Assembly: GCA_016946835.1 (NCBI GenBank)
Contig: JACVTC010000078.1
Coordinates: 82,501 to 127,500, forward strand
Length of the DNA stretch: 45,000 nt
Reading direction: 5' to 3'
DNA from: Neocallimastix lanati (nom. inval.)
Taxonomy: Eukaryota; Neocallimastigomycota; Neocallimastigomycetes; Neocallimastigales; Neocallimastigaceae
A model generated the notes under the pieces. It was given only the letters and a program-made list of their open reading frames with translations, did not search any database and had not been told where the DNA came from. Position numbers and translations under genes: made by a program. Numbering within the stretch: position 1 is the stretch's first letter; each line of letters begins with the position of its first letter. This document shows, one piece after another, positions 23,839 through 37,368 of the stretch.

Positions 23839-23845
23839 ATAGAAA
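23834..23845 (+). repeat. Target-site duplication, right copy
   Basis: TTTGAATAGAAA immediately after the poly(A) of LINE copy 2, identical to 22416-22427. Confidence 0.85.
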
Positions 23846-23894
23846 GTTTAATAAATTATTAATAATTGTATAAAATAATATCAATTAATAGTAA

Positions 23895-24400
23895 TAGTAA
23901 TAGATAGTAATAATAATAGCATCATTACTAATAATGAAGTGAATGGGTCAATTGTTGAAAACTCGTGTTAATATCAATAATTTTCTGAATCATGAGTGTG
24001 TAAATATATATGTGACGTGGTATCGATTATATAACTTCCTTCTTGGTGGAAGAGATGCAGACATTAAATTGATTTAAAATATATAAAGGAATGGGATGTT
24101 TTGTTTAAGAAACAAATCATTTCTGGTGATTATTCTAAAAACGCCATTCATGATGCCAATCTGCGACTCTCTTTATACAGAAATGAAGCCAAGAGCTAGT
24201 ATTCGACAAAAATTGCTATTCCGACGATATAAGCGCAAAACTAACCAGGAGTGTCAACGTTGAAAATGCAGTTAAGACAGGCTAGCAGGGCCAATGTCTC
24301 TGAAGGAGAAGACCATAATATCTTTTAGATAGTCAATTCAAACCCTAATTCGAAATAAGCATTCCTTTATACAGAAGTCTTATAATTTTGGAGGTGAGAT
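23895..24400 (+). pseudogene. Older, degraded LINE C-terminal relic
   Basis: Begins with AGTAATAGTAATAG (the Asn/Ser-codon repeat). It then carries AACTTCCTTCTTGGTGGAAG (N-F-L-L-G-G-R in copy 2), AAGGAATGGGATG (K/R-E-W-D), TCTGGTGATTATTCT (S-G-D-Y-S) and a tail near 24255-24330 reading T-V-R/Q-A-S-R-A-N with indels. It aligns in order with the last third of the copy-2 ORF but has frameshifts and stops. It is clearly older and from a divergent subfamily, and lies only about 60 bases after copy 2. Confidence 0.75.
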
Positions 24401-24830
24401 TCGTTGCCTATGAACTTTTTTCTGAATTTATTTATACCCTTTATTTTGAATATTATTTTTTATTTCACATTACTATTTAAAATATTATTATGTTCTTATT
24501 GAACAAATAATCTTTTTTTTTTTTTTTTTTATTAATTCTGTGTTTTTTTTTTTTAAAATATATATATATATTAATATATTTAATAAATGAATTAATAAAT
24601 AAAGTTTAAAGTTCGCAATAATTGTGGCTGTAAAAGAAAAAAAAACAATAATAGTAATAGCAATAAGATAATAATAATAATAATAATAATAATTAAATAG
24701 TATTAATAAAATTATTGTAAGAGTAAAAAGAAATAGTAACTAGTAAGATAGTATGGTAACATGGAAACAGTTACAAAAGCACGAATAGATTATTATTACT
24801 ATCTTATTATCACTATCAATATATTATTAT

Positions 24831-24946
24831 CTTTTTATTACCATAATTATTATTATTATCTTTTTATTACCATAATTATTATTATTATTTTTTTATTACC
24901 AAAATTATTATTACTATCTTTTTATTACCATAATTATTATTACTTT
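24831..24946. repeat. 29-bp minisatellite, about four copies
   Basis: A unit starting CTTTTTATTACCATAATTAT recurs at about 24831, 24860, 24889 and 24918 with few changes. It lies within a longer ATT-rich stretch (24789-25000). Confidence 0.8.
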
Positions 24947-25338
24947 CTTATTATCACTATTATTATTACTCTTTTATTATTACTATTACTATTACTATTA
25001 TAACTAATATTACTTTTTTTTTTTTTTTTATTACTATTATTTAAATAAATGTTTGTTATATATATTTATTATATATAAATATTATTTTTATATTTAATTA
25101 TTTATTTATATATATTTAAATATTTAAATAATTATAATTAAGGTCATTTTTATTATGTTATTACTCTTGATGATTTTTGGCATTACTATAATATTATTAA
25201 AAACTTAAAATATTAATATTCCAATTATTTATTCTACTATATTAATTATACAAATAAAAATTATATACTTTGTTTCATCGGCATTTTTTAAGCCAGCGGA
25301 ATGTGCATTAAATTAATTATATCCCTATATTAATAATA

Positions 25339-25381
<43 letters not shown>

Positions 25382-25640
25382 ATTCTAATGAATGAAAAAT
25401 TAGGGGATTACAATAGCGCATAATGGAGGATTTTTAATATACTAAAAAAAAAAAAAATTTTTAAAAATATTATATATTATTATTATAAAATTTAAATTAA
25501 TATTTATTTTTTATATATTAAAATTAATATTCTAAATTTTTTACTTTTTTTAATTTCTTTTTTTTTTTTTTTTAATTTTTTAAATTAGTTTTAATTTTTT
25601 AATTAGTTTTAATAATATTTAATTTTATTTTTTATTTATT

Positions 25641-25685
<45 letters not shown>

Positions 25686-26627
25686 TTTTTTTTTTTTTTA
25701 AAAATATGCTTTAATTCAACATTTTTAATAAAAATATTTAATATCAGATCACTGTAATTGATTGATACCATAAAAAAAAATATTTTATTTTTATTATTGT
25801 TTGCATTTTCATTTGTATTTGTTTTTTTTTGTTTTTTTTTTATGTTAATTGCTATTTATTTTTTTTTTTAAAAAAAAGAATCAAAGATCAAAGATTAAAA
25901 GGAAATTATTTTATTAGGTTATTGCTATTTCAATTCCCCTATTGGATTAACAAAATCATAATTATTTATATTTAATATTTTTATTATTTATTAAAAAAAA
26001 AATAAAAAAAATAGAACAATATATAATATGTATAAATGTTTGTTATTTTATATGAATTCATTACTTTATTATTTTATAAAACCAAAGAAAAAAAAAAGAT
26101 ATAGAATTACAAGTGTGATTATAAGAATATTTATATATTCTATTATTTTATATACTTAATTATAATTGAAGATAAAAATAGTTTTAATAATTAATTTCTG
26201 CCTCTTCTTCTTCTTATTTAATATTACTTCTTCCTCTTATTTAATATTATTATTTATTGCTTTATAAATATATATATATTATATATTTATGTAAAAATAT
26301 TCCTTATATAGACTTATTGAAATTGAAAGTTTCTAATGATTATTATTATTCTTATTATTTTTTAATATTTAATAAAGTTTTGAGTCATCAATAAGTTTAC
26401 TTTTCTAAAATCTCTATATTAAAATTAATATATAAATTAAATTTAATAATTAATAAAAGAAAAAACTTGTAATACATGAATCGTCAAACCTTAATTTATA
26501 ATATTTTGTATCACAAAGTATTATTAAGATTGAATGGCTAGTTTTATTATACTTTTATATATTTAACCAATAAATTAATTTATATTTGGATGTTTGTGGA
26601 CTGTATCAATTTTAACTTTGTTACATT

Positions 26628-26731
26628 GATGTATAATTGAAATATAAATAAATAATAGATTAATTTTTGATGTATAATTGAAATATAAATAAATGTATTT
26701 ATTTGGATGTATAATTGAAATATATATAAAT
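26628..26731. repeat. Three spaced copies of a 26-bp element
   Basis: GATGTATAATTGAAATATAA and the next six bases occur at 26628-26653 and 26669-26694 identically, and at 26706-26731 with one change, at spacings of 41 and 37 bases. The spacers differ, so it is not a simple tandem array. Confidence 0.85.
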
Positions 26732-28832
26732 ATATATAAAAAGAAGGATAAAATGAACAATATAATTAGAAAAGTATATGAAATATATATAATATATATT
26801 AACCATCATTATTTATTGAAACAGATTCTTAAAACTTTGTTACTAATTAGTTAATTATTAAATTTATTAAATACTCGAAGTAATTAATTAATAAATGAAT
26901 AATAAATAAATAATAAATAAATAAATAAATATTAAAAAAAATTAACTAAATATTAAAAGATTAAGCATAATATACATCATATACATCATATACAATAAAT
27001 ATATATATACATATATATTTTGTATAGTTATATAATTTTTTCTTTTTTAAATTATTAAATAAATAATTTTTATATAAAGATAAAACATTATAAATATAAA
27101 TATAAATATAAATATGTTTTATGTATTATAAAATATATTTTATTTCATTTTATTTTTAATTTTATTTTTATTTTAATTTAATTTTAATTTTATAAAAAAA
27201 AAATTTTTTTTTCTTTTGAAAGAACCATTATTATCTATATATATTAATTATATATAAATGCAATAAGAAGAAGAAGAAAATTAAAACTTAGAAAATGGAA
27301 ATAATTAATTCACTAATAATTATTATAAATATTAATGATAATAAAAAATAATTATAATTAATAATAATTCATAATTGATTTTACTTATATAATTATTTTT
27401 ATATTATATATAATAAAATAAAATAATATAATATAAAATAAAAATATATTTCTTTTCTTGTGTAATATATTATTATTTTAAAATAATTTTTTTTTTTTTT
27501 TTTTTAATATTCAAATTTTGATTATAAATAAAATTCATTTGGTCAAAACTTTATAGTTTAAGATATTTTAACGAGTTTCAAAAAAAAAAAAAAAAAAAAA
27601 AAACTTTTCGTTAAAGAGTATTTTTATTTTTTTTTTTTACTTTTTTTTTTTTTTTATAACTTTTTTTTCTTTAAAAAAAAAAATACTTTATTATTATATT
27701 TATATTACTAAATATAATAATAATAGTAGTAATAATAATAATAGTTATAATAGTATCAATTATGATTATTATTAATATAATTAAACTTAAGATTAATAAA
27801 ATAGAAAATAATTTTTTAAAAAAAAGTTATTACAAGGATGAAATAAAAAAAAATATAAAAATATAATAAAATTAAATAAAATAAAATCAATCAAAAAAAA
27901 AAAAAAAAAATTAAGTTATACATAAAATAATCCTAATTTAATTTAAAATATAAATAATAATAATAATAAAAAACAAAGGAAAAAAAAATATAATAAAAGT
28001 AATAAAAAAGAAAACCTATAAGTGAAAATTCAAAAATAACTTGAATTAGTCATTTTAAAAATATAGATACTTAACATTGATGTAATAATAATTTGATTTA
28101 ATATTAAACTTTACATATTTTATGTATAAAATAAAATAAAATTATATATATAATAATAATAATATCAATACAAAGGATAAAGTATATATCAGTGTTATAT
28201 TATTCTTTGCGATATTCATTATTTTATTTATTTTATTACTAAAAGAAAAGAAAAGAATATTAATCAACTACATTGAAAAAATAAAACAATAAAACTAAAT
28301 ATCTAGTATCTATTATCTATGAATAACAACAACAACAAAAAAATAATTTAATATTAATAAATATTCATGAAATCAATAAATGTACAAATAAAATCAATAG
28401 ATAGATAAAAAAAAAAAGTATAAATTTTTTAATTAATATTGAGAAAGTATTAATTTATTATATATATATAACTTTTAAGAAAATTATAAAAGAAATTCAA
28501 TTTTTATAAGATACCTTTTTAAAAAAGTATTTTTTTTTTTTATTTTTATAAAAAGTTTTTTATATTCTTTTAAAGTTTGTATTAAATCGTTAAACGAAAA
28601 CAACAACAAAAAAAAAATTCCAAAGATAATATTAAATAATTATCTTTACTTTTATTTATTATATTTATAAATATATAATATATATTTATTTAACAAATTA
28701 TTTAAATTTTATAATTATTGAAAAAAAAGTCATTTTGTTAAGTTAAATATAAAAGGAATAGTTTTTTTTTATTTATAATATTTTTTTTTTTTTTGAAATT
28801 TGAAAAAATATATATATGTATCTTAATAGAAA

Positions 28833-31800
28833 ATGGCCGGTGAAAGTGAAATTAATAATTATTTAATATATGGAGCAGTAACACTCTTAATTATATTAAT
28901 ACTTGTAATATGTTGTGTTAGTATAGAATATTATAAACGTAAGGTAAAGCGTTTAAAATTAGAATTATATAGAGAAACACAAATGAAAGAAAATCAAATG
29001 GCTTCTAGAGATACTTCTGTATTGACAACGCATTATAATTTTCCTTCATTTATGACTACTCAAACCACTATTAAAAAAGGTTCCTACATTGACAACTATA
29101 ATTTTGACGAGGATGAGGATAATGATAATATGACCTCTTTTTCAAACTATATTTCCTACGATAAACTACCTACCAAAAAAGATAAAATGAATTTTATAGG
29201 TGAAGAAATAGAAGAAAATCAAGATAAATCTAGAGATAAATATCAGAGTATATATAGCGTGAATACAACGGTTCATAGTGTTCATAGTTTAAAACCCTCT
29301 TATTCATATTATTCTATAACAAGTCCTCACGAATCCAATTTAAATATTGCTAATCCACCAGATGCCAATGGATATCAAATCAATCAACATCCACGTGATT
29401 CACAAAATACCCAATCGCTGTATCATAACAGTCATAATAATACTTTATTTTACGATGAACTTACGAATAATGATACCAATTTAAATAGTCCAGTGGATAC
29501 CATTACTACAATTTCAACCACCACCACCACCACTATTACACCAACAACAAATTCTAATATTAATGCTATGGCGTTTACTCCAATTTCTGTTTCGAAAGCA
29601 AAGAATAAATCTAGTAGATCAACATCTTTGGGTGATGTGAGAAATTATTTGGGGCATTCACGGTCTCGTCCTTCTCAATTATCAAATGGACCTAATGAAA
29701 AGCTAAGAATTAATACAGTTAATTTAAGACAAAATTCATCACTACATTTAGGTTATAAAGCTTCCCCAATTTCAAATTCACCAAATGCAAATCCTACTAC
29801 TTCAAAATTAATATCATCATCATCATCATCATCATTATCATTAGCAACACCTAAACATAGACTTTTAAATTTTCCAAGTCATAGCTCCTTCATTCAAAGT
29901 CAAAGTCAAAGTAAAAATAATATTGTTGATACTACTAAAGAGGAATCTAACTATTTTATAGCAAAACCAATAACTACTGCAACGGCTACTACTATGATAG
30001 CAACAACATCAATGGCTTTGTCACAGGTATCAAGTTATGGACATTATGCTTCCAGTGAGGCAGTGGTTGTTGATGGTAAAAAGTTTTCATTCGTTCAAAG
30101 TCAAGAAAAATATAGTCAAAGTCCAAGAAAATCTTCTTCAAGAACTTCTTTTAATATTAATTCAACGAATGAAATTGAGGACTCCTCCTTATTTAATAAT
30201 AATAAAGATGATAGCAATGATCTTTCTAAGAAAAAAGCAAAGAATCGTCGTTCCTACACTGAACAGTTGAAACCAATTCTTTCTAATATAAGTTTAGAGG
30301 AATTAAAAAATGAGATAAATGCTTCATCTACTCAAAGACGAATTATTAAAGTTAAGAAACATCATTCTTATTCGGAGCAATTAACTCCTGTGTTATCTAA
30401 TAATAAAAGAAGTTCAGTACATTCTGAACATCGGCTATCTTCAAATGAAAAATCTAAATATCGTAACAGTATTCAAAGTATTCAGAGTGTTCATAATGTT
30501 GTTGATGAGGAATTGGTATCCCCAAGACCAATTAGTTTAATATCTAATCAACGCCTTTCCTTTATGACATCAGAAATAGAAGATCATTTAAATCAATTAA
30601 CCCCTTCTTCAGAATCCTCTAAAGAAAATAAAGAGGTAAGTAATGAAGAAAAGGAGAAACTTATAATTGATCCTAATCAAGGAGAAAAGAAGGAAGAAGT
30701 AAACATTGAAAATAAAAATGAAAATGAAAGTAAAAATGAAAATAAAAATGAAAATAGAACTGAAAATGAAATAAAAAATACAAACAAAAATGAAATTAAA
30801 AATGAAAATGAAAATGAATATGAAAATGAAAATGAAATATTAAAAAAAATTGATGAATTAAGTAATACTCCTAATAAATCTACGGGTCCTTCTTTAGGCA
30901 CAGATAAAAAATTAAAATTAGAGATAAAAAAGGAAAAATTTTCTTCAGAACCATCTTCAGCTTTAGATCGTGTTTCTTTACTTATTGGTCGATTAGAAAA
31001 TTCAGCTTCTTTAGGTTCAAAATCTTCATTTAGTCCAAATGTTGAAAATATTACTACGCCAAATGATAATTTAAATACTAATTCTGATCATTTCTTCTCT
31101 AGTACTTCCTCAAATGAAAATCATTCTAAAACCCATAACATTTCTAATGTGAATGTTAATAATTCAAATGGTTCACCTTCATTTAATAATGAAGAAGGTA
31201 ATAAAAATACAAATGAAAATTCTAGAAAAAATAATGAACGGTCTTCTCGTTATTATTCAAAGCAAAGACTTTCTTTAATTTCAAATTATTCTGAAATTTC
31301 TGAACATAATTATCATAACAATCAAAATAACAATACTAGTACCAATAATAATAATAATAATAATAATAATAGTGCTATTACTACTACTAATAATAATATT
31401 ACTACTAAAAATATTAATACTAATAATAATAATAGTTCACTTAAAGACGGTATTTTAAAATTATTTAAGAAATCTTCCATTTCTACAGTGACTTCATCAA
31501 CAACAGTGAATTTTCATTCTCCAAATTTATATGCGAAATCATTTGATTTAAGGGTTAACAAAAGAGATGAAAATGAAGAAGAGAATGATGATGATGATGA
31601 TGATGATATTAAAATAAAAGGAAGAATTAATACTAGTTTTGCAAATACTTCTCTTTTAGTAGAGGAAGGTGAAGGATGTATAGATGATCGAAAGGATTCA
31701 ATTCTTAAAGAGGAAACTGAATCAAATAAGAATACTTTTTCCGTTTCTTCATCTTCACTCTCTAGGTCTATTTATATGGATGTTAGAAAAGATAGGTCTA

Positions 31801-32523
31801 CTATACCTAGTATTAATGATTCTGAACAAGATACAGAAAACGTTAATTTAAAATCTAATAATAATAAAAGAAAACCCAATTTTTCGGATCTCTATAACTT
31901 TTTTGAAGTAAGACCTGCTAAAAATAAACAGAGAAAGGTCTATTCTTCTGGAAGTAGTAGTAATGCTCAAAAGGAATCTATAAAATTTGAAGAAATATCA
32001 GAATCTGATATTCAATTACCAAGGAATTTTGGTCATTATGATAGTGATAGTGCCGCAACGGATAGAATAAGTCATGAATCTAAGAAACATTCATTTTATA
32101 GTAGTTTTAGTAATAATTTTAATTCAAACTACGATTATAGTACGAGTTTTTCAGCTTCTCAAAAATATTTAAGGTATGGTGAAGGAAATAAAGATAAGGA
32201 TAGAATTCAAAGAGAAAAAGAAAAAATTTATAATTTATTTAAGGATAATAATAATTCCAGTAGTATAAATAGTAGTATTAGTGGACCTCTGGTGAAAAGT
32301 GCAGTTCTTTCCTTATATTCTAATCAAAGTAATGGTGGTGACAGTAGTCAATATCAATATCCATATCAAAATCAAAATGAAAATTTAAATCTTAAATTTA
32401 TCAATAATAGTTTTAATGGTTCTGTAAATTTCAATAATGAAAGTTTTGATACCAATGATGACTATTATGATTTAATATCAAATGGTTATAGTATGGATAT
32501 GGGAGAAAGACAAGAAAAAGATC

Positions 32524-32567
<44 letters not shown>

Positions 32568-34524
32568 AATAACAATAATAATAATTATTATAACTATAAT
32601 TATAATTATAATTATAATTATAATTATAATGGAAATGAAATGGGTGAACGTCGTTTTATTGATAGAAGATCTCTTTATTCTGTGAATCAACCTGTAAAAC
32701 CACCAAAATCACAACGTCGTCGTTTTTATTCTGGTATAGCTAATTCTTCAAATCATTTAACATCAGCCTTAAGAGATGATGATAATCATTCCAATTCTAG
32801 TGTCTCCTTAAATTTTGCGGAAATTCAAAAATATCAAAATGCCTCTATGCCAATGTCTTTAGATAAATATAAAAATTATTATTATCAAAATTCTTTTTCA
32901 TCCCTAAAAAATAATGAAAAAGAAAAAGAAAAAGATTTGAATGATAATCAAGAAGTTAATACTTCTTTTAGTAGTAAAAGTCATTCATTATTGGTAAGAT
33001 CTACGTCAGAACATTCTTCTCGTTCGAACACTTCTTCTCAATCTATTAATGTCCCATCATTCAGAAAAATGATTATAAATAGTCCAGTTAGTGGTACTTC
33101 AATAAATACAAATACCACCATTAATGTCAATGTCAATACCATTGGAAATACTTCAATTCATTCTGATATTCCTTTACCTATTAATATAAATAGTATAGTA
33201 TCTGATGATATGATAAATAATAGTAATACCAATAATGGTAATGATATTAATGAAGAAGATAATAATAGGTATAGATTGATTGACGGTGATCATAATAATA
33301 GTGGTAAAGAAAGTAATCATAATGAAAATAGTAGTCATGAAAATAATAATAATAGAGATAATGAAATTGATATTAATTATAATATTAATAATGATAATGA
33401 TAATAGAAGTGACAATAGAAATAATGGTAATAAAGATAATGGCAATAGAGATAATGATAATAGAGATAATAATCATAGAGATAATAATCATAGAGATAAT
33501 GATAATAGGGATAATAATATTATTGTTAATGATAGTAATAATAATAGTAATAATTATAGTAAGGATAGTAACAATAATAGTAATAGTAATAATAATATTA
33601 GTGATAGTAATAATAATATTTGTAATACAAGCATTATAATCACACCATCATTATCTCTAACAAAATTAAATTTGAATGAACAATCTACTAATAATTTAGA
33701 ACTAAATAAAAATAATTTAAAAAAAGCGACGCCAGAATTATGGAATGCTCCTTCTTTTAAATCTTCAACCTCAGTAGTATCTTACACTTCTTCAAATTAT
33801 TCTTCAGATATAAAAGATAATGAAATAGAAAAACTTCCTCAACGTGTTAAAGATAGTGTTCCTAAAAGATCTCAATATTCATCTCAAAGAGAACATAAGA
33901 GGTCTTCCTCAACTCACCGAAAAAGAAAACATTCCACTTCAGTTCATCATAATTTGTATCGTAGTACCCCTTCGTTAAGAAATAAAGAAAAGGGAATCCT
34001 CGATGATATAGAAATGGAAGGTTCCTCGCTTTCCTTAACCCTTAATAACCCATCTCAAAATTTAAATTTAAAGCCTATAGAAATTAATAAGGGTCAATTA
34101 GCTGTTATGACAACTTCTTCACCACTATTAACCCATAATACAGAAATCCCGGTATCCGAAGCTAATACATTTTTACCTTCGCCTATATTACAAAAAAATT
34201 CATTCATTAAGAATGATAATCAAAATAATTTAAGTAATCCTAGTGTAGATATCTATGTAAATACGAATAGTAATAAGGATAGTAAAGGTATACAAAATTA
34301 TAGTCCAAAAAGTTTAGATAGTGCTAAAACATTAAATAATTCACAAATGGTAAATCTTACCAGAAATGATTTAATTAAAGATAGAAGTAAAGAAGAACAA
34401 GATGGTAAAAGCTTTAAATCTTCATCCACCTTCTCCCCATTTTCAAATAATGTAAATAATGACAATAACAACAATAATCATAACAACAACAACAACAACA
34501 ACAACAATAATAATAATAATAATG

Positions 34525-34556
<32 letters not shown>

Positions 34557-35135
34557 CAAACTATGATAGAGGAAAAGAGTGTGTCGAAGGTGGCTTCTTC
34601 TTCACTATCAAAATATACTTATTCCAATAGTGAACCCACGGTACCTCTATTACGTGATATTATATCTGATTCGCTTCTTCAAATGCAATCCAAAAAACTT
34701 CAACCTATTCGAGGTAAAGTTCATATCCTTGTAGATCCATCTTCACCATCTTCATCCCCAAAGATATCACCAGTACTATCTCCAAGATTTATAGATAACG
34801 TTTCTAACGATTCCATGTCTACTCAATGTCCGGTAGATCACTCCTCTGAAAGAAAAATAATAATAAAGCATGGTGGTGAAGATGAAGATAATGAAATACT
34901 TGGTAAAGGAAAAGAGAAGCTTGAAAATGATAAAAATAATGATAACATTAATGTTGATAATAATGATAGTAATGTGGATCATAAGGTTAATAATAATGAT
35001 AATGATAATGATAATAATGATAATAATAATAATAATAAGGATAATAATAATAAGGATAATGATAATAATAATGATAATAATAATAATAATAATAATAAGG
35101 ATAAGGATAAGGATAAGGATAATGATAATGATAAC

Positions 35136-35180
<45 letters not shown>

Positions 35181-36011
35181 GTTGATGATGACGATGAAAA
35201 TAATAGTGAAAATACTTCAATCTCACAACCAAAACCTTCTTTTATTTTTAAGGAAGGAGATGAAGATAGTTCTCTTTCTTCAAAATCTTTAAAACCTCAA
35301 CCTATTTGTCCACAGCTACAAATAATGTCTCTTAGTAGTCAAGACTCTGATTCTAATATAAGTATTGGATCTAGTAGTATGGGTTCTCTTCCACGAACAA
35401 AGAGAAAATATGACGTTCTTTATAATATTAATAATAATAATAATAATATCATTTCACCATTAGTAAAATCATATAATAATAAAAAGAAATATTTAGGTTC
35501 TGGGGTAGGAACTTCACCTACTTATACAAAAAGTAATCTTCTTTTATCACCAAATATTCCAAGAAAAGCATCTCCACTTTCATTTTCAAATGCTACGTTA
35601 GTAAGAAATAATTATTCTCCATTAAGTAGAATTGAAGAGGATAGAAGTATGGAACAAAGTCTTTTGATACCATCGTCATCTTCATATGCTCATATACCTC
35701 TTGAAGGTAATGAAGGTAATAATGATTTTTCTCTTGGAACAGATACCAGTCGTACTTCTGAATCGACGACCATCAATGAATATAGAAGTAATATACCAAA
35801 TATGACGGATCAAAGTGCATCCATTATTTATAATAAATCTTCCATATCTACATCAAGTGATAATGAATTTGATGATGAAGAAATTATTTCTGTGGATATT
35901 AATTTAATTTCTCAAGATGATGCTTCTACCTATAATAGTCCCTATTTATTCCCTGTAGTTACACCACCAAATTATGAACAATTATTTAAGGATCAATCTT
36001 ATAAATTATAA
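28833..36011 (+). CDS. Very large Asn/Ser-rich single-pass membrane protein, 2392 aa, function unknown
   Basis: One uninterrupted frame of 7179 bases, with no intron although its neighbours are intron-dense. The start (GAAAATGGCC) is the first ATG of the frame. Residues 11-31 are a hydrophobic segment, followed by Y-K-R-K-V-K-R-L-K. With an acidic, signal-less N-terminus, this predicts an N-out/C-in anchor with almost the whole protein cytoplasmic. The rest is low complexity: K-N-E-N repeats (about 627-667), Asn runs with (Y-N)n (about 1230-1266), R-D-N repeats (about 1530-1560), and Asn/Asp runs near 1877-1910 and 2040-2117. Conserved-looking islands include a duplicated S-Y-[TS]-E-Q-L-x-P-[IV]-L-S-N motif (475-485 and 513-523), several S-P sites, and a C-terminal P-P-N-Y (2378-2381), which fits the PPxY ligand of WW-domain ubiquitin ligases. 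I recognise no enzymatic domain. A scaffold or cell-surface/polarity role is only a guess. Confidence 0.85.
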
Positions 36012-36427
36012 AATTTAAATTAAAAAACTTTTTTTTCTTAAATTTTTAATATATTTATTTTTTTCTTTTTTCTTTCTTTTTTCCTTTTATTTTAATATAA
36101 TTTATTATTATTATTATTATTTATTTATTTAATTTTATTTTTATTTTTATTTTTACTTTTTTTTTTTCTTATCTTCTTAATTATATATTAATTTTTATTA
36201 TAATTTAAGATTATTTTATTTTTTTAATAATTTTTATAATTAATAATATTATAATATTATATAAAAACTAATATATATAATAAAATAAAATAAAAAATAA
36301 AAATAAATAGTTTAAAATAGATAATATAAAATATAGAAAAAAAAATAATAATAAATAAATAAAATAAGTAATATGTATTATATATATTTATATAAATATA
36401 TTATAAATTAAAAGAAAGAAAGAAAAG

Positions 36428-36465
<38 letters not shown>

Positions 36466-36485
36466 AAGAACTGATAAATATTTTA

Positions 36486-36486
<1 letters not shown>

Positions 36487-36555
<69 letters not shown>
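36487..36555. repeat. (AAT)n trinucleotide array
   Basis: About 23 uninterrupted AAT units downstream of the large gene. Confidence 0.95.
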
Positions 36556-36661
36556 GAAAAAAAAAATTGTAAATGTAAAAGAGAAAAAAAATATTTAAAT
36601 TAAATAAAAATTTATAATTTAATATAAAAATAAAAATTTTATAAATAAATATATATATATA

Positions 36662-36702
<41 letters not shown>

Positions 36703-37053
36703 AATAATAAAATTAAAATAAATAGTTAATAATTATAAAATTAAAAATTATAAATTAAAAAAAAATAAAAATAAAAATTGAAAATAAAAAAGAAAAATAA
36801 TAAAATAAATCAAATAAAATAAATTAATGTAGCAATTAAAAAAAAAAAAAAAAAAAAAAAATTTAAAAAATTAAATAAATATAAATTAAATAAAAAAAAA
36901 AAAAAAAAAAAAAACAATAAAAATTAAAATAATTTATAAAAGAAAAAAAAAAAATAAAAAATAAAAAAATAAAAGGTAAAATAAAATAAGTTGAAATAGT
37001 TAGGGTAAAGTATAAATTAAATGTAAAATAAAATTAAATAAAACAAAATAAAT

Positions 37054-37270
37054 AGTGAAGTAATATAAAATATGTAAAGTTATTAATAAAATAAAATAAA
37101 ATAAAATAAAATAAAATAAAATAAAATAAATAGTTGAAATATAAATATAAAGTACAGATTGAATAAAATAAAATAAAATAAATAGTAGAAATATGAATTT
37201 AAAGTACAGATTGAATAAAATAAAATAAAAAGTAAAGTAATATAAAATATGTAAAGTATTAATAAAAACA
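37054..37270. repeat. Nested imperfect duplications with (ATAAA)n linkers
   Basis: A block with TAAAGTACAGATTGAATAAA occurs twice (in 37129-37181 and 37180-37230), flanked by two copies of a block with GTAATATAAAATATGTAAAG (from 37059 and 37236). The layout is outer copy, two inner copies, outer copy, separated by ATAAA repeats. Confidence 0.75.
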
Positions 37271-37321
37271 TGTATAAAGTATTAATAAAAAATTAAAATA
37301 AAATAAAATAAATAAAATAAA

Positions 37322-37368
<47 letters not shown>

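Larger units (their letters stand above)
24401..28832. other. Gene-poor AT-rich region upstream of large ORF
   Basis: No gene is recognised. It contains minisatellites (annotated separately), (ATT)n near 25650-25686, and many poly-A/T runs. The segment around 25270-25430, with GCCAGCGGAATGTGC and AGCGCATAATGG, is less AT-rich and may be a decayed fragment, but no motif is readable. The right end (about 28560-28832) should hold the promoter and 5' UTR of the large gene. Confidence 0.5.

Noticed and set aside
32478-35292. Several poly-Ile/Met or Tyr/His frames inside the large gene on both strands
   Set aside because: They are shifted or antisense readings of AAT-type codon repeats in the 2392-aa protein.
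28833-36011. Dictyostelium or Plasmodium as the source, from Asn-rich AT-rich coding
   Set aside because: A TTLL9-type axonemal enzyme argues against Dictyostelium, which has no flagella. The dense short introns, fungal-like Naa10/SAPS/VAMP set and APE-type LINE do not fit Plasmodium. Not excluded by direct comparison.
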